Origin: Puccinellia tenuiflora
Taxonomy: Eukaryota > Streptophyta > Magnoliopsida > Poales > Poaceae
Length of the DNA stretch: 64,000 bases
NCBI GenBank assembly: GCA_012064385.1
Contig: QRDG01000139.1
Coordinates: 669,869 to 733,868 of the forward strand
Direction of reading: 5' to 3'
Shown: positions 1 to 12,881 of the stretch, piece by piece
Layout of the letters: every line of letters starts with the position of its first letter
Position numbering within the stretch: the first letter of the stretch is position 1
The notes under the pieces: generated by a model
Database searches by the model: none
Seen by the model: only the letters and a program-made list of their open reading frames with translations
Told to the model about the DNA's origin: nothing
Position numbers and translations under genes: made by a program

Positions 1-1385
1 TATGTTAAAGGTAAGTTTTTCCACAAATGCTTGATTAAATGAATAATTGCATAGCATACAAATTCATATCCCCTAATTATAGATTGGATTTCAATTGCAT
101 CTAAAAATTATAAAAAAAATAAAAAAATGTACAAAAAAAAATCACCAATGGCGTGGCGTGACGCCACGCCAAATTCAACTAGTAAAGCTCTAAAGGCAAT
201 CTTTTTGAATCAAAGTGTAACTTCAGTTGATGAGCCAAGAACTACACCAACTCAATCTTTCCTATATCCTCAAATGCAGCTAGAAAAGCTCGATTTGACT
301 TTATGAAGACAACATACACACATCGATCCTCTTGACCTCTGGCTTGTTGAGCCACTTGAGGTGGCGGTGCATCCTCACATGCGGAAACCTTGCCGCGACA
401 AAAAAAACTTCTTAGAATGCAAGATCTGCAAACATGATGTTTAGATAAATCTTACAAAATGGAAGTACCATGAAATCATAGAAAATAAATTTGAAAGGTA
501 AAAATGACATGAGGAGCTAGATTTTTAAACACGTGACGCATGATCCTTATCCTCAGGTTTATCAAGTACCTATTTTTCAAAAGAAAGAGGGTTAAAATTA
601 CTCCACAATATTACAACAATTAAGTCTATGCCCCCTAGCTTTATTCCCTAATTCAGCTCATATAGAAAACTAGCCAAGGCTGGCGCGGCGCCGCGCTGCA
701 TCTGTAGTTTTTATTGGTGCTTACTGGTTGGAGTGTTGGAGTGGTACGGGAAGTATATTTATATTTCAAACATGGTATGAAAGGTACATAGTGACATGGA
801 AATTGCAAGGAAAACAACGGCATGTACATAGTCGGTAAGTAGACAGAAACAAGTAGTATACAGGGGTAGTGGAATGGCTGGTTTTTGCTACTGGTAATAC
901 TCTAGTCTCTACATAAGTACAGCCTTATTAGAGCTTGATGTTGTCGTTGTTCTGGTTGAGTGAAGCTTCATCTTCTTGGTCTTGAGGTCGGTTAAGTCTT
1001 CATGTGGTGGATGTTTGGATTGGATCGTCACAGCCAGGGGGCGTGCTGGTTTCAGCGCTCGCACTTGCGATGAAGCTGTGGACGGCAGTGGCTAGTTCTT
1101 CTACTCGCTGGCGAATAGGAGCTGGCCATAGCTCTGCTACGCTTGTACTCCTGGGTCTGAACGGGATGATATCAGAGAATTGAAAGTCTGTGGGCAGACT
1201 ACTGAACAATAATCACATCATGGTAACTGCTGTGATATGAAACAAAGCGCCAATATAATGTTTGTTGTCAGTGGTGCTCACCTGTATTGAGCAAGAAAAA
1301 TGGTAAGGGAAAGATATATTAAGGATAGATTGCGAGGTACAACGGAAGATGTAATAGGGCAAGACAAATGCAATAATAGCAGAGC
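1..1385. other. AT-rich flank without a recognisable TE gene
   Basis: No transposon protein is readable on either strand. Two GC-rich palindromes stand out in otherwise AT-rich DNA: about 149-172 (arms GGCGTGGCGT / ACGCCACGCC) and about 683-700 (GCGCGGCGCCGCGC). They may be hairpins of small DNA elements, but I could not pair them with target duplications. Pre-insertion continuity with 5273 onward follows from the solo LTR between them. Confidence 0.4.
1000..1200 (-). other. possible terminal exon of an unknown gene (low confidence)
   Basis: On the minus strand a pyrimidine-containing TTATTGTTCAG, which could be a 3' splice site, precedes an open stretch of about 65 codons ending in a stop near 1000. 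Its amino-acid make-up (mixed, no simple repeats, including SDIIPFRPRSTSVAELWPAP) looks more protein-like than the surrounding frames. I do not recognise the family. No convincing partner exon joins it in frame, so it could equally be chance or a pseudogene remnant. If real, its upstream exons would lie beyond the solo LTR at 1391-5267, which would then sit in an intron. Confidence 0.2.
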
Positions 1386-1390
1386 ATAAC
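1386..1390. repeat. target-site duplication ATAAC, left copy
   Basis: ATAAC lies directly before the TG of the solo LTR. The identical ATAAC lies directly after its terminal CA at 5268-5272. A 5-bp duplication is the expected footprint of Ty3/Gypsy integration. Confidence 0.93.
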
Positions 1391-3804
1391 TGTAGCGCCC
1401 CGACCCCAGAACTATACAATGAAGCTTTGTGCAACCGGTCATGCTACACAATCGAAGGTTACTGGGTTTACCAATCCCCGGCCAAAACCTTTGGCAGGCG
1501 TGCTCGGAATGGATCATCGGCACGCAACACTTCGATCATGCCATAAGCTCAGACATAGCTATCATGTATAGTTGAGAGATCAAGACTTGTGTAATAGCTG
1601 GCACATCACAGATTCTACGACAGAAAGATTCATATAGCAACTCATATATGAGAAAGATACAAATATTACACACAAAAGGGGTCACAGACCCATCAGTACA
1701 TCATGCAAAAGCGAAGTAGTGTTGTCTAGTACAACAAGATCCAAATATATGGCCTAAGAGGACTACACATAAATAATCCCAGCCAGCTTGTTCCACGGTC
1801 CCAAGCTGCCACATGGGAACCCCGAACTACTCGTCGACGTCCAGGAAGAAACCACCTAGCTGCTCGGTGTCGTCCTCCTCTGAAACAAAGTATAAAGGCA
1901 GTAAAGAGAGACTGAGTACGGCGTACTCGCAAGTTTAGTAGGGCGATATAGGCCCAATGATTGACGGAGGCTCTAAAGCTGTATAGTAGCTATTTTGCAT
2001 AAAGCTAGTTTTCATTTATAAAAGATATAAAAGACCCGTGGCATCGACTACTCAGATTGTTTTTCCGAAAAGGGGTAAGAGAGTAAACTTTTCATCTTCT
2101 GTTCTCAACGAACCATTAGTAACCAGAAACATCTCTCATCTCCACCAAGGCACTTCCTCGAATCACCCTCGAGGAAATGAACCTTTAACACACTTTGTCT
2201 AAATGCAACCTTTAGCTGCCAAATTTTATTAGATTAAAGTTCTGTATGGTCTTATCGTCCGTTCCCAAGTCGTCCATAACCGCGGACACGGCTTTTCGAA
2301 AAGATTTAACCCTGCAGGGGTGTACTAATTTACCCATCGGTACCGTCCGGCTCACCTGATTGGCCCTCTTCCGGGGAAGGCCGGCGAGTGGGCGCGGTTA
2401 GACCTTTACATTGCATGAGGCTTACTCAAGGACCATCAGTGTGCGGAAGGACAGGTTCAGCGCCTCCAACGCCCTGCCCCGCGGCCACATCCTAAACACC
2501 ACCGTCCTCATCATTTCTTTTCCACCCACACACTCACACGCAAATGGAAATAGCAAACTAGAGGACCCTTGACAAGCCCCTCACAACTTATTCGGTCACA
2601 GGGGATTCCATATGTCCCCACCTTTGGAAGCACGCTCAGTCTTGGTTCAAGAGGTAAAGAACTCGCACCTAGGGGCAAGAATGAGACAAAACACCATCCC
2701 CGATGGCAACTCATCCAAGCCTTCTTAGCATTTTAATTAAGTACTTACATAACCACCATGTTCGAACATTCCATCAATTTCAACAAATCATGGAAATAAA
2801 TAACGGACAACTAAGCATTCGACTAAGCATGGCTAAGCATATAAATGCAACAATTATATCCTTGTCTCAGGCCAACACATCAAACCTACGGTTCATAGGT
2901 AGGGATACATGTATTGGTTCGGGGAAAAACATGCATTCATAGGATACTCTAGTATTGACCAAAAAATGACATAGAATCGAAAATATTATGGTGGATAAAA
3001 TAAGTTTATAAAACTATAGGATGCTAGATGCCAAGAAGGTTAGGTTATCTCTTGCCTTGCTGCCGGGGCGTGTAGTACTGCTCGTCGGGGTAGGTAGGGT
3101 TAACCTCGACTCCGGAATCTATCGGTACCCAAAATAATAACAAAGAACAAATAAATCACACGAAGACAAGGTGCAATGCACAGTCACATGATGACATGAC
3201 AAGTTTAGGCAAAGACATCAACATTTAATTTATTTAACAAATTAAATGGAGTTCCAAATAATTAGTGCAATTATTTGGGAACAACCCCATATTTATCTTA
3301 GTGACCACATTATGTATAAATTATTAAATTTTTAGAGAAGTGGCTTAAATATGCATGAACATGACATGATTAAAAAGGTTTTGTTCTTCCGATCATTTTG
3401 ATATCTCATTTGGAATTTTCCGAGTTTCGATGAATAAATAGCGAATTAAATAATTAATTGAATTTAATTCTTTTAACTAATTTATGAATAACATCAAATA
3501 AATATTTGTGATCATGATTTGATATTACGATGATTTGATAGCATTTGAAACACTGATCATTTTGATATTTTATTCATAATTTTTGGTTAAATATTTATCG
3601 AATTATGATTTTCCCAAATTAGGAATTATTTATACCATTTTAGGAATTCTTAACAAACAGCAAAAATATAAACTCAAAATATCATTTCAATGATTCTAAC
3701 TTGTGGAGTTTGTTTTTCTGAACAATTTGATATGTCAAATTTGGATCATTATTTAAATAGTTATTAATTATTTTATTTTAAACAAAAATTGTTTTTACTG
3801 TTTG

Positions 3805-4010
3805 GGCCGGCCTCCACATCGGCCCAGGCCGGGCCACAGGCCGGACCTGTGTCTGAGGCGGCCGGCCTCCTGGCCGGCCCAGACCGGGCACCAGGCCGGG
3901 CTCCTTTCGGAGGCAGCCGGCCTCCCGGCAGGCCCAGACCGGAGCCCAGGCCGGGCATGGGCCTGAGGCTGCCGGCCGTCTGGCCGGCCCAGGCCAGTGC
4001 TCAGGTCGGG
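3805..4010. repeat. GC-rich minisatellite inside LTR X
   Basis: Irregular tandem units rich in GGCCGGCC and CAGGCCGGGC form a strongly self-complementary block. Counterparts occur at about 28975-29155 (inverted), 47403-47610 and 54719-54890, with different unit numbers. The block is missing from the fragment at 26241-27472. Confidence 0.75.
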
Positions 4011-4367
4011 GTGGCGACGGTGGTGACCACGGCGACGGCGGCGGCCGCGGCGATGGTGAGCAGCGGCGAGAGGGAGAGGGGGAGCGGGAGGAGGTCTAGG
4101 GGATGCGCAAACTCACCCCGGTTGCATGGGTATCCTCGGTGGTGGCGGGAGTGGACGGGGACACCGGAATCAATCCGGGCGGGCGGCCGCCGCGGTAGTC
4201 GAAGACGAGGACGCACGCGTCGGCGTCGGGCGTCCCGATCCGATTCCTTGGGCGAAAGGGAAGAGGAGCTCGAGACAAAGCTTGCTCCAGGCCTCGATCT
4301 GTGCGGGGAGTACCGGAACGACGGCGACGTGCTCAACACAGTGGCGGCAATGGTGGTGCTCGGTCTC

Positions 4368-4370
<3 letters not shown>

Positions 4371-4417
<47 letters not shown>
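4371..4417. repeat. (GA)n microsatellite
   Basis: About 47 bp of near-perfect GA repeat inside the solo LTR. The family copies at 47940-48000 and 55240-55290 show only a short interrupted GA-rich tract, so the expansion is specific to this copy. Confidence 0.9.
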
Positions 4418-4419
<2 letters not shown>

Positions 4420-5267
4420 AATGGAGGAGCAGGTGGGGAATGGGAGCAGGTGAGGACCAGGGCGTCGTGGGCATCCTCCTTGTCCACCATGGCCACGGAG
4501 GCACGCGTGAGAGGGGGCACGCAGTCATGGGCTCGGGGGAGCGGGTGGCATGGCGCCAGTGCCGCCCCCGGCACAGTGAGGAAGAGGAGGGAAGGGGAGG
4601 ATTACAGGGGGGCCCTGTCAGATTTTTGAACAATTGCTCCTTTTTCTTTTTCCAATAAAAACCAGAGTGCTTTGGGGATTTTATTGAGGCCCTTAAATTA
4701 CTTCAAAAATTATGAAAATTTTTGAGTGGGCTCCACTTATCAGGTAGTGGCTCCACAAAAATTGGTGCCCTAAAATAAATTGTTTAGATTCAGATTTGTT
4801 CATAGTGTTGCATTAATTGCAAAAAGGTATTTATTTGGAGTACTTAAGTATTTCCAAAAATAGTGAAATTAATCAGGGAAGCTCCCAACATATTAATGAA
4901 GCACCCCATGATTTTATTTTGAATTTTTGGAAAGGTTAACTTGGTTTCAAAAATAGGATTTGAATTGAACCAAATTGAATTCTCAAATTTATTTATTAGC
5001 TTGTTAAGAATTTAGCCTTTGGCAATTATTTATAAAATATATCCTTGAGCTTCCTGGACAATTTGGAGACTCAAGAACAATTGGTTTTGCCATTTTGGTC
5101 AATGCATTTAGTTTGAAATTTTGGGAAGGGTTTTGCTTACTTGGTTTAAATTCTCAAGTGTTGCTCTATTTAAATTTAGCAATTTAAATGGATGCTATGA
5201 TGCAATGTTGCAAGCAAAAAGTGAAAATTTTGCCCATATTTTAGGGTACCAAACTGGGGCTGTTACA

Positions 5268-5272
5268 ATAAC
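5268..5272. repeat. target-site duplication ATAAC, right copy
   Basis: Matches 1386-1390 exactly. Confidence 0.93.
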
Positions 5273-8200
5273 CTGATTAGTTAACAAAGAAAGCAGAGAT
5301 CATTGTATGAATGCATCGACGTCATATTTTTTTTAACTTTTTACTACGATGATTGACTCATGCAATTAAGTAACATAAAATCCTATATTTATTAGTTATC
5401 TAGGATTTGATGGAAGCCGTAGTTTTCATCTTCAACGGATATACATGATTATTGCTCGTAAAAAAAATCCAGGATGTAGTGTGAGAATACATCATGTCAT
5501 GATCTGCAACAGCTTAACACATACTGGTCTATTTTTTCTAGAGAAAAGGCTTAGAGCCCTACCTTCTTTATAAAAAGGAAAAGAGATTGGTCTAACAACC
5601 TAATTCATTTAGGAATAGTAATATATAGAGCTACAAAATGTAGAGCAAAAGAGCAACAGATTTTCTGTTTACCTACTTCATGCCTTAGATTTAATATTCT
5701 TTTTAAATATGGGAAGATTGACTCCATCACCTTCGAAGAACTATATGTTGGCACGTTGCTTGCATCCATGTTTTCCTTCACTTTCAAGAAATTGTGATTA
5801 AATGTACATGTTGTAGGAAAATAACATCAATAGCAGCACTGTAATGTACAATAGCGAAATCAACTGAAAAAGGTGATACAACACCTAGATCTTGCTGCAG
5901 CTGACACTAAAATAGATATTTTTTGTTGCATTGATTAAGAAGAAAGAAATTGACTGTTGTAAGGTGCAAAAACTTCCAAGTACTAAACCTGTGACAGGAA
6001 GAGAACAATCAGATAACAAACCCTGCAGTCTGAACTCTCCATACCTGACATACAAAATGTCATAAAATAAGTGAATTTAGTTGCTACTTTTGATCCCTTA
6101 GGAAACTAATTATTCTTACATCAAATTTGCACTTACTGGCATAATTAGTAGCAACTGAATAGTACAATATGGGGTCCTAAATTGACTAAGATGTAGCTAC
6201 CATCCATTGCTGAATTTATTTACCGCTGAGAGAAGATCCAATCTCTAGTGCTTTGTGAATATCAATATACATTATATATGCACACGTGCATGAACTTTGG
6301 AAAATAAATGACCCACTTTTATTGAATGCAAATGAAAATAAGCCAGTAACTCTGCAAGGTAAGGAAGGTAAAAGTAAGCACCGAGATGACTCGTGCACCG
6401 TAAGAGATCAAGCACACCATATAAAAAATAAGATCCATAACCAGAAAGCAAAGCAAACTCCGCCTGTAAACTTCTCATATTATTTGATGGTTACATCTCT
6501 TACTTTTACATGCATCTTACATACCATCATTCATCAGCTTATTAACAACTATGAACTGTACCTTCCAATACTGGACCAGCAAGAAAAAAGGATAATGTAC
6601 GAATTGCCTTGGCTGATATACAGCAACCTATGCATTGCCAAAATGAGAAAACCAAACTAAATAGTAAGCAGCTCGGATGTTTATATAAAATACAAAAACA
6701 TCAAGATAAACATAAAAAAAATTGTACAAAGAAGATCACCTTCTATCAGGTCTGACCAAATATCTTTAAAACATCATCTAAAGACATGTGTGCTCTCCAA
6801 GCCAAATATTCTGAAAGAAGATCTCCATGCCAAAGAATAACCAATATCGTTTTTTGTACAGGGATCGGAGGAGCCTGTTGTGGGATAGAAGACTCGTCGA
6901 ACAATATATAATTTATAGTCATCTACAAAGAAATCAGAGGGGGTGCAAGCCACATATCCAACCAGGAACATCAATCGACAATGGTATCAATCAGCTGCAT
7001 ATTTATCATGCAAACATCATCAGCAATGCATAATCAAAATTAAATCTTTAAAACCGAAATCACAGAATAGTTGGGGAAAAATAATTCACACAAAAACTAA
7101 TCTTCACTTCAACCGGAAGCGGCACGTACCAGCATAAAAAGGCGGCCCCATCCGAATACAAATGGAGAAGCCCGTAGTAGCATCAGCATGAATAAAAGAA
7201 CCATCCGGAATTGTTGATACTTGGGGTCAAGCACCAGAGCAACCTAGGAGAGACGACATCAAAACCAGCATAAAAGAAAACAATACGTACTGACGAAGAA
7301 AATCCATTGAACGCGTCGGTACGTCATATAATTTGATATTGAAGAAGTACCTTGCATCAGTTATGTAGATGTTCCTTCTTGGATCTTGATTCGTCTTCGA
7401 TGGAATGATGTCTGTCAGCACCATGAGAAATTCATCAACATCTAATATGTGTTCGAGATAGTGTTATATTCAGAAACTAAGAAGTGAAATGGGATGCAGA
7501 AGGAGATAAAAGACCAATGAATAATTTAAGCAACTTATGGCTAATTTGTGACAATCACGAATATGCAAAGTTGCAGCGCAATCATGTCAGTACCATACGG
7601 AGATACTTGTATCTATAGTTCAGCTAGTTTTGTAACATATTAATGATAAGATGACATTTTTATAGATCCAACTGAAAACAAAATACGAAGGTGATGAAGA
7701 GACTCAGAGGGAGCAGAATTATTAAGTTCGTGTGGCTGTACGGTTCAAGAAGTGATATAAGGGTAACTTGTTTAATTGCTCAGTTGCAGCTTTGACGAAT
7801 CAAAGCTCAGTACCACCTGAAGAAGACATTACAAAGTGTTCATAGAAAATGAATGGAATTAGACTTTAAACATTAATCCTAAAACCACAAAAATAAATGG
7901 TGATGCATATATTATAGCAGAGAGCAAAATTCTGCCGTAAAATCAAGAGAATCCCATTCTAGAGAGTATGTCTGTATGTGCCTGAGAGTACGTCAATATA
8001 CCTAGCTATTCTCATTGATATCATAGATATAAGAACCATGCGTATACAAATTAACATTATCAGGAAAACATGGTATAGAGTAGTTGACATATTAGGCTTT
8101 AATTTTCAAAATCAATCTCCAAATCATGAGTGAAAGATATAGTGCTGGAGTGAGAGAGCCTCAACCTCAGATTTCTTCAAAACCCGTGGACGGTGTCAAC

Positions 8201-9765
8201 ATGCCAGCCCGCCAAAACATGGAAATACTATACCTTCAGAATCAGTAGCAGCTAGTAAACATAAAGAATCTATATACTCCCTGGTGCATAAGGAAAAAAG
8301 ATCATGTACGGCCGTGCCGGCCGTGACAACAACACCGAGATGCAGCCGAAGTTACCTTTTATGTAGTTAGCTCGTAGGGCCAAACCCTGCATCCAGCAAA
8401 TCCAACACCGAGATGCAGCTTCGCCTCTTCCTCCGCTTTTATCGCTGACTACACCACCCTGTAAAATGGAGAGGGATACAGAGGTAGAACAGGAGTAAGA
8501 GTAAGAACCTATACCAAATATCAACGATTAACACTTGAAAATTTGGCTTTGCCAAATCAGAACTAATTGGTCTAGCTAACGGTACCACATGATATTTGAA
8601 AAACAATTTGTTTGCAGAAAAGCTAACCTTCATGAGTACTGAACAGAGGCACATAGCATAGCTGCATATAAAATTAAGCTGTCTTAAGTGAAACCAAGTT
8701 GAGAGTTGATTCAACCCTGGAGTTCCGAATCGAATAACCAGGACCGTTTTACTCGATGTTGTATGCGTCTAGCCGCGTGCAGAAAGCCTAGTCGCAGCAC
8801 AGCGGCGACGATGAGCACCGCGACCACACCAATCTCAGACCGTGGTCTCTTTGTCCTCATGATGCGGCGGCGGTTGTACCTGGACGGGTGTGCAAAAAAA
8901 TTGGAATGAGAAGGACAACAATATTTTGAAATACAACAGGATACTAAGAAAATGATCATGATCATGCAGCAAACAAAGAAATAGGCAGTGTTCTTTATAT
9001 TTTGTTTCCAAGTTGCATGTGTACCTGTCTCTTACCATGTTGAGGAGGAGCACCTCGTTGGTGGTGATGACCCATGGGATCTGCTCGAGCTTAAATTGTT
9101 ACACCTCCAAATCTTGCAAGCATTTACAGAGCATTATTCAGCCAAGAAAACAAATCTTCACAAACATATGGCACGCACACCAAACTCGTGAGAGAGAGAG
9201 AGAGAGTAGCAGGTGCTGGTAGGCGCGTAGAAGACAACGTGAAGGAGCAGTTGTAGCTACAGACGGTAGAGAGAGAAAGATGGTAGACGGCGCACGACCA
9301 GGCACTGTAGCACCATCACCTCTTCCGGCAGATGTAGCTGAGGTCACTCACCACTGTGTTGTTGCGGCCGCCGTGTGTGTGAGAAAGGCAGGCATGGCAG
9401 TGCAGGCAGTTTGGCCGCGCCCTTTGTTCCCGCTCCTTCAAGGCGTCGCATCCTCCGGTCGTACTGATATCGCTGCTGAAAAAAGAGAAGTAAAGGGGTC
9501 AATTAAAGGAGAGAGGAGAGGAAAAAGGCAGAGTTCGAATAGCCGGCGGCTTCCCTTTCTGGCATCGACGCGTGCGCTCCCTGTGCCTTGTTGGCCTGTC
9601 AGGACCCTCTCTGGTTACGCCAGCGACAACAGCGTTGCAGATCAACATCGACAACAGCGGACAGCCCAGATGGCAGAGTACCGTTCTTGCACATCCGACG
9701 GCTGAGAGTTTTTAGGCTTTAGCTAGCCAGTTCTTTTAATTCTGCTACTCTTCAATGATTGTAAA
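5273..9765 (-). other. 4.5 kb of non-TE-looking DNA with weak exon candidates (possible gene remnant)
   Basis: I see no transposon protein, LTR end or tandem repeat here. On the minus strand several short open segments abut splice-like signals. Examples are 9048-9085 (reads LEQIPWVITTNEVLLLNM, followed by GTAAGA), 8750-8882 (after CAG, reads RRRIMRTKRPRSEIGVV then a hydrophobic stretch), 7355-7440 (DEFLMVLTDIIPSKTNQ then a GT) and 7145-7240. I cannot join them into one frame and do not recognise a family. Either a decayed gene with large introns or chance is possible. A GA repeat lies near 9189-9206. Confidence 0.25.
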
Positions 9766-12700
9766 TGTAGTGCCCTCGCTTAGAAAAGCAAGCACACATC
9801 ATGAAATATGCTATTCCCTGGATCGATTACGGATAGCAATTCATAAAAGATGTAATACCATGCATAAATGTCAAATTATTACAACGTGACACGAATGATC
9901 CAGGATTAAAATAATCCATTACATCTTCGCATAGCACAAGGCTAGCTTTAAACATGTAAATGGTCCAACACCTTATTTCAGAGTCCACACGCAGACAAAA
10001 TAATAACACAGAGCTCCATCATCTTCATGAGCCACTGGCGTTCATGTTGGTTGTAAGCTCGGAACGTCCTCACTCGTCATCATAGTAACCTGCAACATTA
10101 ACGTTGCAGCCCAGAGAATTTGGGTCAAAACCTTGTGACAGGCTGGCAAGTAATATACTGGTGGCATATAATTGGCAAGACTAAATCTACATGCTTATTT
10201 GGCTGGTGGAGTTTCAAGGCTATTTGCGGAAAGCCAATTTTATCCTATACTTTTAAAAATCATTTCTTTCTTTTCCAAAACTTTAAGAGACATCCCTGGG
10301 CGCACCAGTGTCTCAAATCCCCCCCATGTTCACCCATCAAGTTTTATTTAAGAAATTGGAATGAAGAGATCTTCTGTCGACATCCATGTTCGGTCACTCG
10401 TAAATGTCCGTTACCGGGGACACGGCTATGATCATAGTTTTCTACTCTCGAGAGTTTGTGGCACTTTCCCCACTAGACTCGATCAACCCATTTTATCCTT
10501 AACTCTCATTTAGTGAAAAGGAAAGGAGAAGACCGAGACGAGACTTTTTCAGAAGTGTCTTCCCGTGGTACTACTAGCGAGATCACTGCCGTCCTATCCC
10601 TCTACATCATCAGATCTCACTGACCCAGGTCCACACAACTTACTCCGTCAAGACAGAGCCCATATGACTAGTGGTTGCACGGTCGGGCAAACAAACACGG
10701 CGTGACTTTAATCTCAAACCCTGGGTGGCAATCCACAAGTGTACATACTCAGGTTCACACCATTAAAATGGGCCTGAGCAGCCACTCAACATCGCCTCCG
10801 AAAGCCAACCAATCCACCCAGGTAGTAATTTAATTTAGTAGAAATTTTCCTTAACTTAACTACAATAAAACCATCATTTTTGCAGCAAGCCAATCAACTA
10901 AATTAAATTAGGTCACTACCATACAGAACATGTGGCTATCCTATCAGGTTTGCATAGCATAGCAATACTTGGTAAAACAACCTACACATGCAATTCTACT
11001 GAAAAGCCTACCATGCATATATACCACAAATAGTAGGTCATTTATGAAATGTGTATATCACTTGCCTTGATTGTCGTACGAGTTGTCACAGCACTCACAC
11101 TCCTGGCACTCTTCACAGTCTAAACAAACAAAGCAACAACACAACAATCAAAACAAAGCAAAGGACAAAGCAATACAATAAAATATGAATGCATGAGAAA
11201 GATGCAACTAACACAAGTTCAAATTAAATACATTCAAAAGTTATAACATTCTGTTTATAAACTATATGCATGATGCTCATGATTCATATTTTAATTGTTT
11301 AAAAGATTTAAAACAAAAACAATAGTCAAAATACTAATGCAAGAGATGTTATAAAGCAATTAAATATGCATGATGCAAAAGTATTCCACAAAAATGCTAC
11401 TGGACAGGGACCACTAAAAGTAGCATTTTTGCAGAAGAAAATATTTTAAAATAATTTATAGATTAAAAGTTATGCCAAAATTACTCAAATTTCACAATTG
11501 AAATTTGAATAATTTTCAATTTGGCAAAACAGAAAACAAACTAGTCTAAATTATTCTACAGGTTATGAGGTTTCCAAAAATATAAAGTTCTCTGAAAATG
11601 GCCCAGCCAATAAAAAGATATAAATGTTTTAATAACCAGGGGCCTTTCTGCAAAAAGGTCTAAATAAAATAATTCGGCTAAATGCCAGAAAACCATGGGC
11701 TGACGTGGCTGCTGACTGGGCCGTGACTGGGCTCTGACTGGGATCCTACGTGGCGCCTTTTTACTGGGCCGTACCGATTCGGTAAAGGAATTAAAAGGCA
11801 GCCGTTGGATCTAGATCCAACGGCCCGGATCTAATCGCATCTAAACAGAGGAGGCCGGCGGCGGCTAGGGTTTCGGGGAGCGGCGGTGCACGGCGGCGAC
11901 GCGTCGGCATCGCGCGTTCCGGCGAACGGAGAAGGGATGGGGCGTCGTGGTGCTCACCGTGGGGATCAGGGAGACGAGGCGAGCTCGGTGGCGAGGGGTG
12001 GCGCTCCGGGACGGGCTCCTCCGCCGGGGATTGCTCGCCGGAGTTGGTGTGGGCGGCGGCCGAAGGATGTCGCGGACGTGGGCGTCGACCTGAGGATGGC
12101 AAAGGCACCTAACGATGTCAAAAGGGTGCGCACGCGCGAGAGGAAACCGAAGGGGTGCAGGAGAGAGGAGGGGATGGCCGGAGTTGGCCGTGGACGCGGG
12201 TGCTTACCGGCGGCTACGGCGGAACGGCGGAGCTGCAAATGGGCAGCCCGGCGGCGGGGTGCTAGGGTTTCGGGGGTGGAGGAAAAGAGGGGAGCGGGGG
12301 GGTTTAAATGGCATGGACGCCGGGGTCGATTGCGGCCTTCAATGGCCGGAGGGAATCACGGCCGGCGTGATTGCCGCGGGCGCGGCCGCGATTAGAGGAA
12401 GAGGACGGCCTGACAGGTGGGACCCACCTGTCGGCGTGAGGGAGAGAGAGAGAGGGGGGCGGGGACGGTGCTGGGCTGCGGGGTGGAGGGAAGATGGGCC
12501 GCGGGTGGGCCGTTCGGCCAGTTTCGCCGTTTTCTATTTTTTTTTTTTGACTGCAACTTTTCTATTTTGCTGTTTTCAAAATAGGGTTCAAAACTACTCC
12601 AACCAATTTACAAAAATTAAATGAGAAAATACCTTTTGAGTAGCTTAATTATAAGGCACACTTTGGCACCAATCTGGCCAACAGAATAAAAATACAAAAT

Positions 12701-12864
12701 ACCATTTGTTGAATGGGGTTTAATAGCACCCTTTTATTCAATTATCAAAATAATTCCCTCAATTAAGTTTCACCCCATTAAATATTTATTTCTTTGATGC
12801 AATAAAACATGATGAAATGAATGCATGCATGCTTGTGCAAGTTTGAAAATTTTGGGATGTTACA
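9766..12864 (-). repeat. 3' LTR of the family Z Tekay element (3099 bp)
   Basis: Its plus-strand ends are TGTAGTGCCCTCG and TTACA. The partner LTR is at 18787-21864. It differs from the partner by point changes and small indels, for example around 11700-11850 and 12220-12300. It contains the shared Tekay-LTR motif at 10406-10427. The ORFs seen inside it on both strands have no recognisable protein features and differ between the two LTRs. Confidence 0.95.
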
Positions 12865-12881
12865 AACCTAACCCCCTTAAG
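12865..12881 (-). promoter_or_regulatory. polypurine tract of the family Z element
   Basis: On the minus strand CTTAAGGGGGTTAGGTT runs directly into the 3' LTR start TGTAACATCCC. This is the expected position and composition for the plus-strand DNA primer. Confidence 0.85.

Larger units (their letters stand above)
1391..5267 (-). mobile_element. solo LTR, family X (Tekay-type Ty3/Gypsy), 3877 bp
   Basis: It begins TGTAGCGCCCCGACC and ends GGGGCTGTTACA, the same ends as the LTRs of the coding element at 44979-56066. It is in the same orientation, so the coding direction is minus. Perfect 5-bp TSDs flank it and no internal domain is present, so it is a solo LTR left by LTR-LTR recombination. 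It holds a GC-rich minisatellite of GGCCGGCC/CCGGGC units (about 3805-4010), a (GA)n tract (about 4371-4417) and the shared motif at 2272-2293. The many ORFs on both strands here, up to 289 codons, are composition artefacts of the GC block and the (GA)n tract. Confidence 0.93.

Noticed and set aside
3789..4658. 289-codon plus-strand ORF (with 210- and 134-codon partners on the minus strand)
   Set aside because: It lies entirely in the GC minisatellite and (GA)n tract of a solo LTR. All frames are open because of composition, and other LTR copies do not keep it.
11886..12624. 169-codon ORFs in both family Z LTRs (also 20882-21391)
   Set aside because: They lie in a GC-rich LTR segment with low-complexity Arg/Gly content and are altered by indels between the two LTRs. 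The partial similarity only reflects LTR duplication.
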